Notes: generated by a model not told the origin, from the letters alone. A stretch of DNA of 64,000 nucleotides from Ruminococcus_G sp964621905 (GCA_964621905.1 CAZUNG010000005.1:1-64000), one strand, 5' to 3'; positions 44,978-53,781 are shown, counted from the first letter of the stretch. Program-made: numbers and translations.

Positions 44978-44992
44978 AAAATATCGATTCAA
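44978..44992 (+). repeat. 15-bp element, copy near the binding-protein gene
   Basis: Second copy, starting 189 bases after the first. Here it is part of a partial palindrome ATTGAA-N8-TTCAAT (44974-44993). Likely operator for the LacI regulator. The rest of 44682-45072 is AT-rich without clear genes. Confidence 0.6.
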
Positions 44993-45072
44993 TGAACTAA
45001 GATGAACTTATCAAAGGTGATCACTGAGAATGATGCAGATAACAATGTATTGACATTTGGGAGGTTTTGAAC

Positions 45073-46080
45073 ATGAAAAAGCGTAGATTAAGTTTACTTT
45101 TGGCTCTGGTTGTTGGAGGGGCAGGAATTTTTGGAGGATGCTCCATGGATAATGGAACGAAAGATACGGATCTGGCTTCTGATACGAATGAGGGCAGTTC
45201 AGAAGATGCATCCTTGACAGAAGAAAAAGACGGTGAGATTGTGATCGGATGCGCGTTCGATTATGTGAGTGACTTTATGGCAAATATCGCTGACGCAGTT
45301 ACTGAATTCGATGATGATTTCGAGGACTGCAAAGTGATGATTTCTGATGCGAATTTTGACATACCGACTCAGATTGCAGCAGTTGAAAACTTTATTTCTC
45401 AGGGAGCTGACGGAATCATTATAAAGCCGGTTGACAGCAGTTCCTGTGAACCGATCACAAAACTCTGTGAGGAGGCCGGCGTGCCTTTAGTTACTGTAAA
45501 CGGAACGATCACCAGTGACTATTATGCTTATGTCGGAAGTGATAATTATTATGCGGGACAGCTGCAGGCGGAATTTGTCGGGGAGGCTCTGAACGGGGAA
45601 GGAAATGTGGCAATCTTGGTTGGTGATCCCGGTCTTGAGGTATCAGTGGCAAGAACCGACGGAAATATTGACACTTTAAAAGAAAAGTATCCGAATATCA
45701 GTATTATTGATCAGCAGCAGGCGGACTGGATGCGTGATGAGGCAGTTGCAAAAGTAGAGAACTGGCTGCAGTCTGATGTTGGGAAGGGCATTAATGCAAT
45801 CATTTGCAACAATGATGAGATGGCAATCGGGGCGGCTATTGTATGTGAGGAAAATGAAAGGGACGATATTGTAATCTGTGGAATCGATGCACAGGCAGAT
45901 GCCTGTAAGTTTATCAAAGAAGGAAAAATGGATTTTACAGTATTCCAGAATGGCCATGACCAGGGGTATAAAGCATGCGAGATTATCTATGAGAAAGTCA
46001 AAAATGGAGCCGAGAGTGACCAGGAGGTCAATATTGATTTTGAACCGGTTGATGCCAAAAACGTAGACGAATATATGTAG
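45073..46080 (+). CDS. Sugar ABC transporter substrate-binding lipoprotein of locus 2
   Basis: Lipoprotein of 335 residues of the RbsB/Peripla_BP_4 class. The signal peptide ends GIFGGC with the lipid-bearing Cys at residue 23, then an acidic Ser/Asp-rich linker to about residue 55 and the binding domain. It is only distantly similar to the locus 1 binding protein. ATG 45073 has GGAGGT seven bases upstream; the TTG at 45067 is too close. First gene of locus 2. Confidence 0.92.
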   Translation: MKKRRLSLLLALVVGGAGIFGGCSMDNGTKDTDLASDTNEGSSEDASLTEEKDGEIVIGCAFDYVSDFMANIADAVTEFDDDFEDCKVMISDANFDIPTQIAAVENFISQGADGIIIKPVDSSSCEPITKLCEEAGVPLVTVNGTITSDYYAYVGSDNYYAGQLQAEFVGEALNGEGNVAILVGDPGLEVSVARTDGNIDTLKEKYPNISIIDQQQADWMRDEAVAKVENWLQSDVGKGINAIICNNDEMAIGAAIVCEENERDDIVICGIDAQADACKFIKEGKMDFTVFQNGHDQGYKACEIIYEKVKNGAESDQEVNIDFEPVDAKNVDEYM

Positions 46081-46093
46081 GGGGGAATATTAC

Positions 46094-47353
46094 ATGACTT
46101 CAAGAGAACGAGTAAACTGTGCAGTGAACCATAAAGATCCGGACCGGGTGGCGCTTGACTTTGGGGGCGCCTCCTGTACAACAATGCATGTCAGCTGCAT
46201 TGCAAAATTAAGAGATTATTATGGGCTGGAAAAGCGTCTGGTAAAAGTAGTGGATCCGTTTATGATGATCGGGATCATGGAAGAAGATCTGCTTGATTTG
46301 CTGAAAATCGATACCTGCGGTGTTGAGGGACCGGATACGCTGTTCGGATACCGCAATGAAAACTGGAAAGAGTGGAGAATGCCGGACGGGACGGAGGTGC
46401 TCGTCGGTGAAGGGTTTCAGGCGGTAGATGATGGAAACGGAGGGTATTATCTGTATCCCCAAAATGATGTTACCGTACCGCCAAGCGGTCATATGCCGCC
46501 AAACGGGTTTTATTTTGACCTGCTTTCCAGGCAGGAAGATCCCGAGAACGGGGAATTTGATCTGAAAGATAATCTCACAGAGTTTCAGCCATTTACGCAG
46601 GAGCTTTGTGATCATTATGAAGAAAAGGCAGCAGCAGCCCGCAAAAGCGGCAGGTATGTGATTGCCGCATTCGAGGGAACGGCTCTCGGGGATGTAGTGA
46701 GAGTTGTCGAACCCTGGGAAAAACATCCGAGAGGGCTCCGGGATACGACGGAGTGGATGATGTCCGTCGTTTCAGATCCAGAGTACATAAAATCAATTTT
46801 TGACTATGAAGTCGATATGGCTATTGAAAATCTAAAGAAGCTGGATCAAAAAACGGTGGAAAATATTGATGCAGTTCTGATATGTGGAACCGACTTTGGA
46901 ATGCAGAGGGGATTATTTTACTCTTACGAAAGTGTGAAGGATGTCTTTATTCCTTATTATAAAAGATTAAACCAGTGGATTCATGAGAATCTGGGCTGGA
47001 AAACATTAAAGCATTCATGCGGATCCAATGCGCCGATCATCCCGCTTCTGATCGAAGCGGAGTTCGACTGTCTGAATCCGGTACAGTGTTCGGCGGCCGG
47101 TATGGATCCGGTTTATCTGAAAAATGAGTTCGGAAAAGACATTGTATTCTGGGGAGGCGGTGTTGATACACAGAAGGTGCTCCCGTTCGGAACGACGGAT
47201 GAAGTCAGAGAGCAGGTATTAAGACGGCTGGAAATCTTTTCGCCGGGAGGAGGCTATGTGTTTAATGCCATTCATAATGTACAGCCGGGGACTCCACCGG
47301 AAAATTTGGCTGCCATGTTCCGCGCGGTCGATGAGTTCAATGGGATGAACTAG
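46094..47353 (+). CDS. URO-D superfamily protein of sugar locus 2
   Basis: Soluble protein of 419 residues, longer than the locus 1 relative. It opens TSRERVNCAVNHKDPDRVALDFGG, the usual start of non-haem URO-D family members. The HxC metal motif is KHSCGSN near residue 304, and the third MtaA zinc ligand is replaced by His in FNAIHNVQPGTPPENL, so a metal site could persist. The reaction is unknown; a methyl or one-carbon transfer, or another lyase step, is possible. GGGGGGAAT precedes the start, 13 bases after the binding-protein gene. Confidence 0.83.
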   Translation: MTSRERVNCAVNHKDPDRVALDFGGASCTTMHVSCIAKLRDYYGLEKRLVKVVDPFMMIGIMEEDLLDLLKIDTCGVEGPDTLFGYRNENWKEWRMPDGTEVLVGEGFQAVDDGNGGYYLYPQNDVTVPPSGHMPPNGFYFDLLSRQEDPENGEFDLKDNLTEFQPFTQELCDHYEEKAAAARKSGRYVIAAFEGTALGDVVRVVEPWEKHPRGLRDTTEWMMSVVSDPEYIKSIFDYEVDMAIENLKKLDQKTVENIDAVLICGTDFGMQRGLFYSYESVKDVFIPYYKRLNQWIHENLGWKTLKHSCGSNAPIIPLLIEAEFDCLNPVQCSAAGMDPVYLKNEFGKDIVFWGGGVDTQKVLPFGTTDEVREQVLRRLEIFSPGGGYVFNAIHNVQPGTPPENLAAMFRAVDEFNGMN

Positions 47354-47401
47354 GAAAATGAGAATAATTACAGACAGGCGGCTGTGGGAAGGGGGCGTAA
47401 T

Positions 47402-48898
47402 ATGAGTGGATATATCTTGGAGATGAGAGATATTGATAAGAGATTTCCAGGGGTTCATGCATTGGACCGTATCACGTTAAAAGTCAGAAAAGGGACCGTC
47501 CATGCCCTGATGGGTGAAAATGGTGCCGGCAAGTCTACCCTGATGAAAATATTGATCGGATTGTACAGGGCAGACGGCGGAGACATCATATTTGATGGAA
47601 AACCGCTGAAGGCGCACAATATGAAGCAGGTGATGGAACTGGGAATCTCCATGATTTATCAGGAACTGAACCCGATTCCATATATGAGTGTAGCGGAAAA
47701 TATCTTTATCGGAAGAGAGCCGAGAAAATGTTCCTGTTTTCTTGACAAAAAGAAAATGATAAATGATACACGGGATCTGCTTCAGGGCCTGGATATCGAC
47801 AATATCAGGCCGGACGAAGCTGTTAAAAATCTTACGGTGGCGAAAAAACAGATGTTGGAAATAGCAAAAGCCATCTCGTATCATTCCAAATTGATTATCA
47901 TGGATGAGCCGACTTCATCGATCACAGAAAAAGAATGTGAACATCTCTTTCGGATTGTGGAAAAGTTAAGAGACAAGGGCGTTACCTTCATCTTTATTTC
48001 TCATAAAATGGATGAGATATTCAGGATCACAGATGAGGTCACTGTGATGCGCGATGGAAAACTTATCGGAACCAGGAGTATCCAGGAGGTGACACAGGAT
48101 GAACTGATAACGATGATGGTGGGCAGGCAAATCACAGAGATTTTTCCAAAGATGGAATCAAAGCGGGGCGATGTCGCCTTAGCTGTCAGAAATCTGACAA
48201 GAAAAGGTGAGTTTCACAATATCAGCTTTGAAGCCTATCAAGGCGAGATACTGGGTATGGCCGGACTTGTCGGAGCGGGAAGGACAGAGGTGATGGAGGC
48301 AGTTTTTGGATATCGCCCTCTGCACAGTGGGGAGATTGAAATCAACGGGAAAACGGTGACGATCAAAAGCCCGGGGGATGCCATCAGAAATAAGATGGCC
48401 TTGCTGACAGAGGACAGGAAAGGGAACGGCTTATATCTGCCGCTGTCTGTCAAGGACAACATGATCATGCCGAGCGTGAAACGTTATCTGAAAGGACCAT
48501 TTCTGGATAACAAAAAGATTATCAGCGCATGTAATGAACAGAAAGATAAGTTTTCACTGAAAACGCCCAGTCTTAAGCAGGCGGTCGAAAAATTGAGCGG
48601 AGGCAATCAGCAGAAGGTACTGGTGTCCAGGTGGTTGCTGACAGAACCGGATATCGTAATTCTGGATGAGCCGACGAGAGGAATTGATGTGGGGGCAAAG
48701 TCTGACATCCACAGATTTATCTCAAACCTTGCCGTTCAGGGAAAATGTGTGATCATGATTTCCTCAGAAATGCCGGAGATACTGGGGATGAGTGACAGGA
48801 TACTGGTAATGCATGAGGGGAAACTGACAGGAGTGATTGGCAGAGATGAGGCTACGCAGGAAAAAGTACTTCAGATGGCAACCGGCACTTCAGAGTAA
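47402..48898 (+). CDS. Ribose-type sugar ABC transporter ATPase of locus 2
   Basis: Tandem ABC ATPase of 498 residues. Domain one: GENGAGKST, NLTVAKKQM (weak signature) and LIIMDEPTSS. Domain two: GLVGAGRTE, LSGGNQQK and IVILDEPTRG. ATG 47402 is chosen because GGGAAGGGGGCG precedes it; a GTG at 47384 is less likely. It energises the permease encoded 17 bases downstream. Confidence 0.93.
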   Translation: MSGYILEMRDIDKRFPGVHALDRITLKVRKGTVHALMGENGAGKSTLMKILIGLYRADGGDIIFDGKPLKAHNMKQVMELGISMIYQELNPIPYMSVAENIFIGREPRKCSCFLDKKKMINDTRDLLQGLDIDNIRPDEAVKNLTVAKKQMLEIAKAISYHSKLIIMDEPTSSITEKECEHLFRIVEKLRDKGVTFIFISHKMDEIFRITDEVTVMRDGKLIGTRSIQEVTQDELITMMVGRQITEIFPKMESKRGDVALAVRNLTRKGEFHNISFEAYQGEILGMAGLVGAGRTEVMEAVFGYRPLHSGEIEINGKTVTIKSPGDAIRNKMALLTEDRKGNGLYLPLSVKDNMIMPSVKRYLKGPFLDNKKIISACNEQKDKFSLKTPSLKQAVEKLSGGNQQKVLVSRWLLTEPDIVILDEPTRGIDVGAKSDIHRFISNLAVQGKCVIMISSEMPEILGMSDRILVMHEGKLTGVIGRDEATQEKVLQMATGTSE

Positions 48899-48915
48899 AC
48901 GGAGGGGGAAAGCAA

Positions 48916-49863
48916 ATGTTGAGCAGAGATAATATAAAAGAATTATATAATAAATATGGAATATTACTGATACTGGTGTTGATGGTTGTTGTGGTATCGG
49001 TTCTGACCCCGAACTTTTTAACTCCTAAAAACATGATCAATGTAGTGCGGCAGATCAGCTTTATCGCGATTATGGCATTCGGCTCTACATTTGTGATCAT
49101 AACTGGAGGAATTGATCTGTCTGCAGGATCCGTTGTGGGAATGGTTTCAGTTTTTACGGCTGCATTGGCACATCCGGGTCAGTATCCGCTGATTGTTCCG
49201 GTGCTGGCAGGCATATTGACAGGACTCGTCTGCGGCTGCATCAATGGATTCCTGATCGCCCGGATGGATATTCCGCCCTTTATCGCGACGCTGGGGCTGA
49301 TGACATCAGGTCGTGGCGTGGCATTGCTGTTCAGCAATGGAAGACCGATCAATGATCTGAGTGATTCCTATCTGTTTCTGGGGGCCGGATATATTCTGGG
49401 GATACCGGTGCCGATCGTCATCCTTGCCGTTCTGGCTGTTGTCATGTACCTGCTGCTGAATAACACGCCGTTTGGCCGGCATGTGATGGCGCTTGGAGGC
49501 AATGAACAGGCGGCAAAGATCTCCGGCATCAATGTATTCGCAGTAAAACTCGGCGTATATGCCATTGCCGGTGTATTGGCCGCAGTGGCCGGAATTCTGA
49601 TGTCGGCCAGAATATCATCGGGACAGCCCAATCTCGGTGTTGGATATGAGATGGATGCGGTGGCTTCTTCCGTCATCGGAGGGGTCAGCCTCTCGGGAGG
49701 AATTGGCACGATATGGGGAACTGTCTGCGGAGCACTTGTCATCGGTATTATCAATAATGGCATGGATCTGCTCGGAATCAATACATACTGGCAGCAGATT
49801 GTAAAAGGGATGATTATTGTGATCGCTGTTCTCCTGGACCGCCTGAAAAACCGGAAGTCATAA
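48916..49863 (+). CDS. Ribose-type sugar ABC transporter permease of locus 2
   Basis: Membrane permease of 315 residues, RbsC family, with the hallmark VIITGGIDLSAGS, the cytoplasmic-loop block GGNEQAAKISGINV and ASSVIGGVSLSGGIGT. GGAGGGGG ribosome site. It partners the tandem ATPase and the locus 2 lipoprotein. Confidence 0.93.
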   Translation: MLSRDNIKELYNKYGILLILVLMVVVVSVLTPNFLTPKNMINVVRQISFIAIMAFGSTFVIITGGIDLSAGSVVGMVSVFTAALAHPGQYPLIVPVLAGILTGLVCGCINGFLIARMDIPPFIATLGLMTSGRGVALLFSNGRPINDLSDSYLFLGAGYILGIPVPIVILAVLAVVMYLLLNNTPFGRHVMALGGNEQAAKISGINVFAVKLGVYAIAGVLAAVAGILMSARISSGQPNLGVGYEMDAVASSVIGGVSLSGGIGTIWGTVCGALVIGIINNGMDLLGINTYWQQIVKGMIIVIAVLLDRLKNRKS

Positions 49864-49885
49864 AAACAGGGGAGAGGGTGATGGA

Positions 49886-51178
49886 ATGGAACGATGTTTG
49901 AGTAAAAGAGAGATAACGCTGCTTTATCATCTTGGAAAACAGGTTTCGGAAATCGCACAGGATCCGAAATGGCTGGAAAAAGAAAATCTGTGGAAAAAAA
50001 AGAATACATTGCAAAAAACACGCCCTCTGATCCTGTGTACGATTGCGGAAGCGGGATGGGATGAAATAATTTCACGTAAAAGCCTGGAAATTCAAAATCC
50101 GTTCTTTCGTTATTATGAAAGATTTCTGAAAAAGCAAATCTACCGGTCACAATATCTTCGAGATGATGAAATTATAGATAACAAAATATATGTTCCATAT
50201 GTGCTGCACAGAAAAGACTGGATAGAGGGGCGGATCAGGCCATATGATTCACGCCCGGATCACTCGGCAAAATTCACACCGTGTATTCTGAAAACTGGTG
50301 ATTTGAAGAAACTTCAGTTTCCGGATTTTGAATATGATGAGGCGGAGACGAAAAAGCAGTATGATTACGTAAGGGAAGTGTTCAAAGACAGCATGGACGT
50401 TGTCCTGGGAGAACCCTTTTATGCGTCGACAGAGTCACAGGTTCTGGGGTGGGGCCACAGTCTGATTGATCTGTGGTGTGAACTGCGGGGCCTGGGAACG
50501 GTATTTTATGATTTGTATGACGAGCCAGAGTTCACGAAAGAGGCTATGGCGTTTCTGCAGGAAGGATGTATGCGATATCTCCGTAACTATGAGAAGCTTG
50601 GGCTTGTGAATCTGAATAACAATGGTTTTATTAAGCTGACGAATACACCGCTCGGCTCCAATGGGCTCGGGTACACAGATGAGCTTCCGTCAAAAAGATG
50701 CGACGGGCAGCATATCACATTAAAAGACGTGTGGGGATATTCGATGGCTCAGGAATTTACCCTGATATCACCTGAGATGCTGGAGGAGTTTGTGCTGAAG
50801 TTCCAGGCTCCGCTGGCAGACATGTTTGGATTAAACGCCTACGGCTGCTGTGAAAATAATGATGCAAAGTGGGATATCATACAAAAATATATTCCGCGGA
50901 TCAGGGCGGTATCTGTTCCTTTTGCAAGCAGTCTTAAAACTGCTGCTGAAAAACTGGGGGATCGTTTTGTGCTTTGCTGGAAGCCGAATGTGGTGGATTT
51001 AATCGGTCATGCGGATGAGGAACGTTTGCGGACACAAATGCGCGGAGATATGGAAACAGCAAAAAAATGCCATATGGTGTATGCACTCCGGGATGCAGAA
51101 ACTCTGTTTGGGGATATCGGCAGGGCCACAGTCTGGACTGATATGGCTATGGAAATGGCAAAAGAATATGGGGAATGA
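49886..51178 (+). CDS. Divergent URO-D/MetE-like protein
   Basis: Soluble protein of 430 residues with no clear haem or methyltransferase signature. The overall pattern (a GEPFYASTESQVLGWGHSL block in the middle, YGCCENNDAKWD near residue 312, then FVLCWKPN) resembles a poorly described barrel family related to URO-D and cobalamin-independent methionine synthase. Two adjacent Cys followed by Glu (GCCE) may be a metal or active site. The assignment is by eye and moderate. It ends sugar locus 2, 23 bases after the permease, so it likely acts on the imported compound or its product. GGGGAGAGGG precedes the start. Confidence 0.6.
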   Translation: MERCLSKREITLLYHLGKQVSEIAQDPKWLEKENLWKKKNTLQKTRPLILCTIAEAGWDEIISRKSLEIQNPFFRYYERFLKKQIYRSQYLRDDEIIDNKIYVPYVLHRKDWIEGRIRPYDSRPDHSAKFTPCILKTGDLKKLQFPDFEYDEAETKKQYDYVREVFKDSMDVVLGEPFYASTESQVLGWGHSLIDLWCELRGLGTVFYDLYDEPEFTKEAMAFLQEGCMRYLRNYEKLGLVNLNNNGFIKLTNTPLGSNGLGYTDELPSKRCDGQHITLKDVWGYSMAQEFTLISPEMLEEFVLKFQAPLADMFGLNAYGCCENNDAKWDIIQKYIPRIRAVSVPFASSLKTAAEKLGDRFVLCWKPNVVDLIGHADEERLRTQMRGDMETAKKCHMVYALRDAETLFGDIGRATVWTDMAMEMAKEYGE

Positions 51179-51370
51179 AAGCATTCCGCAAATATGCTAA
51201 TCGATAAAGAGGCCGTTGCTCATAAGGAAACATTACAAAACCATGAGTTACGCATGATACTTCCTGTAGAATGGAATTATATAATACCGTTCGGGCTGCT
51301 CCATTCTCCAAAGATGACCAAATGTATTCAGGATTTCTCTCCGTTATACAGGTAGTAACAGAATATCAGA

Positions 51371-51412
51371 AAACCGTGCTGCAGCCTCAAAATAGGTGGC
51401 AGCATGGTTTTC
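51371..51412 (+). terminator. Terminator after sugar locus 2
   Basis: AAACCGTGCTGC pairs with GCAGCATGGTTT (one G-U), then TT-rich sequence. The gap 51179-51370 holds nothing else recognised. Confidence 0.65.
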
Positions 51413-51413
51413 A

Positions 51414-51952
51414 TTATTTATCGAAGTATTCGGTGCGTCCTCTGTATTCACTTTGGATGATCTCGTTCATTTCCTCTGGAGTTTCTTTACATCCTCCTGC
51501 CAGCCACATCTTCACGATAGAATTAAATCCACCTTTAAAGAACTCTATATGATAGGGAATCAAACGGTTATCAAAATGATTCGCTGCCAGTTTTGTGTCA
51601 TAAGTTATGATTTTAATCTGATTATCGTATCCAAGTTTAAAGTAGGTCTTATAGAATAGTTGATTTTCGGCTATATGTCGGAACAGCTTCAAATAATCGT
51701 TGCTGTTAAAGCTGTTTTCAACCTCATCATGGTATAATTCCCTGACACTCTGTTCTAAGCTCTCCCGCACCACATCTGCCAATTCATAAATATCCACATA
51801 GTTGGCGTAAAAGTGGAACGGTTCAGCCCGGCCAAACTGCAAATATCCGATACTGTGATTTGGTTCAGTTCTTGTGTTTGCAAGAGTTCTACAAAGACAG
51901 ATTCTATTTTCGCGCTGGATTCTCTTTTTCTTTTGTTGTTTTTCGTGTTCAT
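51414..51952 (-). pseudogene. TetR-family regulator, frameshifted
   Basis: The N-terminal part (MNTKNNKRKRESSAKIESVF, then the helix-turn-helix ITVSDICSLAGLNRSTF) breaks at a four-T run on the minus strand (51809-51812). A second frame resumes with YANYVDIYELADVV and runs to 51414. One added base would restore a normal TetR regulator of about 180 residues. The single indel in a homopolymer could be a real mutation or a sequencing error. Confidence 0.82.
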
Positions 51953-51987
51953 ATCCAAGGCCCCATTATTCCAACACTTGACTTGGT

Positions 51988-52224
51988 ATGTGTATGGTGC
52001 TCCTGCCAGAATGGAACGCATTTAAGCCGGGGCTTATCTTCGGTTGTGTGGGTCTGATTCTCGGCTTAATTACGGTAATCATCTGGCGGAAGATGGAAGG
52101 CAAACAGCCTGTTCCTCTCTCTGGCAAAGCAATTCTGACTGCAGTTGTAGGCATCATCGGTGCACTGATTCTTGGCATCGTTGTGCTGCTTTGTCTTATT
52201 CCCTTGACTAAGGGGCTTAAGTAA
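51988..52224 (+). CDS. Small two-helix membrane protein, unrecognised
   Basis: 78 residues with two hydrophobic segments (about 15-32 and 47-70) around a charged loop (WRKMEGKQ). No family is recognised and no good ribosome site precedes the ATG. It starts inside the promoter side of the broken TetR gene and sits among decayed genes, so it may itself be a truncated remnant. Confidence 0.4.
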   Translation: MCMVLLPEWNAFKPGLIFGCVGLILGLITVIIWRKMEGKQPVPLSGKAILTAVVGIIGALILGIVVLLCLIPLTKGLK

Positions 52225-52252
52225 CCAACGATGTTACGGCAAGTAAAAAAAT

Positions 52253-52750
52253 GTGATTGTAAAGCGATACCTTAAAAATCAGCATGACCGGGTTATCATT
52301 TCGGCAACTGCAGGATTTGGAATGAATCTGGCGTATGCTCTGTATCACGGAATTAGCGGCATGATGACGGGATTCTTATGGCTGCTGTTACTCTGTGCGT
52401 ACTACATGATTCTTAGTGTTATGCGTTTTTCTGCCATACTGTACGACCACAGAAACGTAAAAAAACCTCCCTTTTCAGAAAGTCAGGAAATTATGATGAT
52501 TACCATTGCAGCTTATACATTTTATAAGGCTGCAATGGCAATCGTGAATGCGATTAAGGCCAGAAGACAGCAATCCTCCTGGCTGACCGCCATACGGAAT
52601 ATAGGCTGTGCTGATGCAGCAGCATCGCTTCTGACCTTACAAAGATCCATGCTGGTATCTTTTGGAGGCATGAGTAACCGGGATATCAGCCTTATGAACG
52701 CATTGACCGGAGCGGGAGTGTGTACTTTGATTGCAGGTGCAGGAATTTAG
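52253..52750 (+). CDS. Putative membrane protein, probably internally deleted
   Basis: 165 residues from a GTG start. The first half has two hydrophobic helices (YALYHGISGMMTGFLWLLLL), the second contains ITIAAYTFYKAAMAIVNAIK and SLLTLQRSML. From memory, clostridial relatives carry an extra pair of membrane helices between these parts. The join near NVKKPPFSESQE therefore looks like an internal deletion kept in frame. Function is unknown. Confidence 0.45.
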   Translation: MIVKRYLKNQHDRVIISATAGFGMNLAYALYHGISGMMTGFLWLLLLCAYYMILSVMRFSAILYDHRNVKKPPFSESQEIMMITIAAYTFYKAAMAIVNAIKARRQQSSWLTAIRNIGCADAAASLLTLQRSMLVSFGGMSNRDISLMNALTGAGVCTLIAGAGI

Positions 52751-52775
52751 ATGATCTTTCAGAAGGAGAAGCAGA

Positions 52776-52894
52776 ATGGCAAAATCAAAACTGGTAAAAG
52801 CAAATGAGAAAAAGAGTCTGTTGCCGAGGCAAAGAAACGGCTAAAGCAGCAACAAGCGGAGCGGGCGGGCAGTCAAACAAAAAAGAAGTTATAA
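52776..52894 (+). pseudogene. Collapsed small gene: N- and C-terminal ends fused out of frame
   Basis: A good site (AGAAGGAG) and ATG start MAKSKLVKANEKK, then the frame runs to a stop at 52842-52844. From about 52811 another frame reads ESVAEAKKRLKQQQAE and stops at 52892-52894. Both ends resemble the termini of one small clostridial protein with its middle lost and the frame shifted. Confidence 0.5.
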
Positions 52895-53279
52895 CCGTTG
52901 GGTATAGGACCAGTGAACAAATCGAGGCTTCTGTTGAGGTCTCGGTTTTTTATGCAGAAGAACGGGAAGCAGATATTGAGTGCTACTCTTTTGTGCGGTT
53001 CGGCAGCGCAGGAATGGGGGCATGGGTCAGCTCCTATGGACGTGCTGCATTCGGAGGTGATGACTTACCCCACCGACGGGAATCGTCGGGAAGTACAGAA
53101 CAGACCGCTTCTTCTGACAAAGTGGTATCTGCCGAAATACCTTCTGCACAGCCGGAAACGCCTTACACTGCCGAGTACAACCCCTTTGTTGATCTGGCGG
53201 CTGACGAACAGGACAGCAATGTCTGCCCTGCCACCAAGGATACGATTGCCGATTTAGAGCTGAATGCAACAGTCATAAA
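52895..53279. other. Unassigned stretch in the gene graveyard
   Basis: Open frames exist here (for example 52804-53313 on plus) but they cross the remnants on both sides, lack ribosome sites and match no family I recognise. A Thr/Glu-rich part (PETPYTAEYNPFVDLAADEQ near 53152-53211) looks like true protein sequence of unknown origin. Confidence 0.35.
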
Positions 53280-53423
53280 GAACACATTCGGAAACGTTTG
53301 GAAGGCAGTCTGAAAAAGCTGGATGCCGAGTATATAGATTTTTATTATCAGCACCGCATAGACTCAAAAGTTGAGCCGGAGATTGCGGAGGGCACACGCA
53401 GTCCGTCCGGCGACTGTCATTGA
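53280..53423 (+). pseudogene. Aldo/keto reductase fragment
   Basis: Reads EHIRKRLEGSLKKLDAEYID followed by FYYQHRID, the central strand of aldo/keto reductases (relatives: LYYQHRVDP). Only about 40 residues survive; both ends are lost, and the frame closes at TGA 53421-53423. The following 53424-53655 shows no further recognisable gene. Confidence 0.7.
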
Positions 53424-53660
53424 AAACCATGACTCTATGGTGGCAAGAATTGCACGATAAGTCAGCTGTCTTTGGGGCATCATGCAAAATAACCGGGGTG
53501 CAAAAAGGATCAAAGCATTAAATAAAAACGGGATGGATGATGATTTTCTGGATCGGCAACAAGGCTGTTTCAGGCTGCTTATGAGACCTTGTATAATGCT
53601 GCGGCTTCTTTTCCGACTGGAAACGTCAGGTTCCGAAAATAAATTCTATGTATCATAAAA

Positions 53661-53715
53661 TTTACACAGATTTTACATAACTATGCCTATGAAATTTACC
53701 TGAATCGTTTAGAAT
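53661..53715 (+). promoter_or_regulatory. Pho-box-like direct repeats and promoter of the phosphate operon
   Basis: TTTACA at 53661-53666 and 53672-53677, an 11-base period as in PhoB/PhoP sites, and TTTACC at 53695-53700. TAGAAT at 53710-53715 is a candidate -10 without a good -35 box. Fits activation by the PhoB-like regulator of the same operon. Confidence 0.55.
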
Positions 53716-53781
53716 GTAAATTGATACTGGGGTCTCTACGTGTGATTCCGGAAAACGATAAGAGAAAATAAGGAGAAGCGT

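Noticed and set aside
51271..51552. 93-codon plus-strand frame after sugar locus 2
   Set aside because: It crosses a terminator hairpin and the antisense of the TetR remnant and matches no family.
52804..53313. 169-codon plus-strand protein
   Set aside because: It begins inside a remnant, has no ribosome site, and runs into the aldo/keto reductase scrap in another frame.
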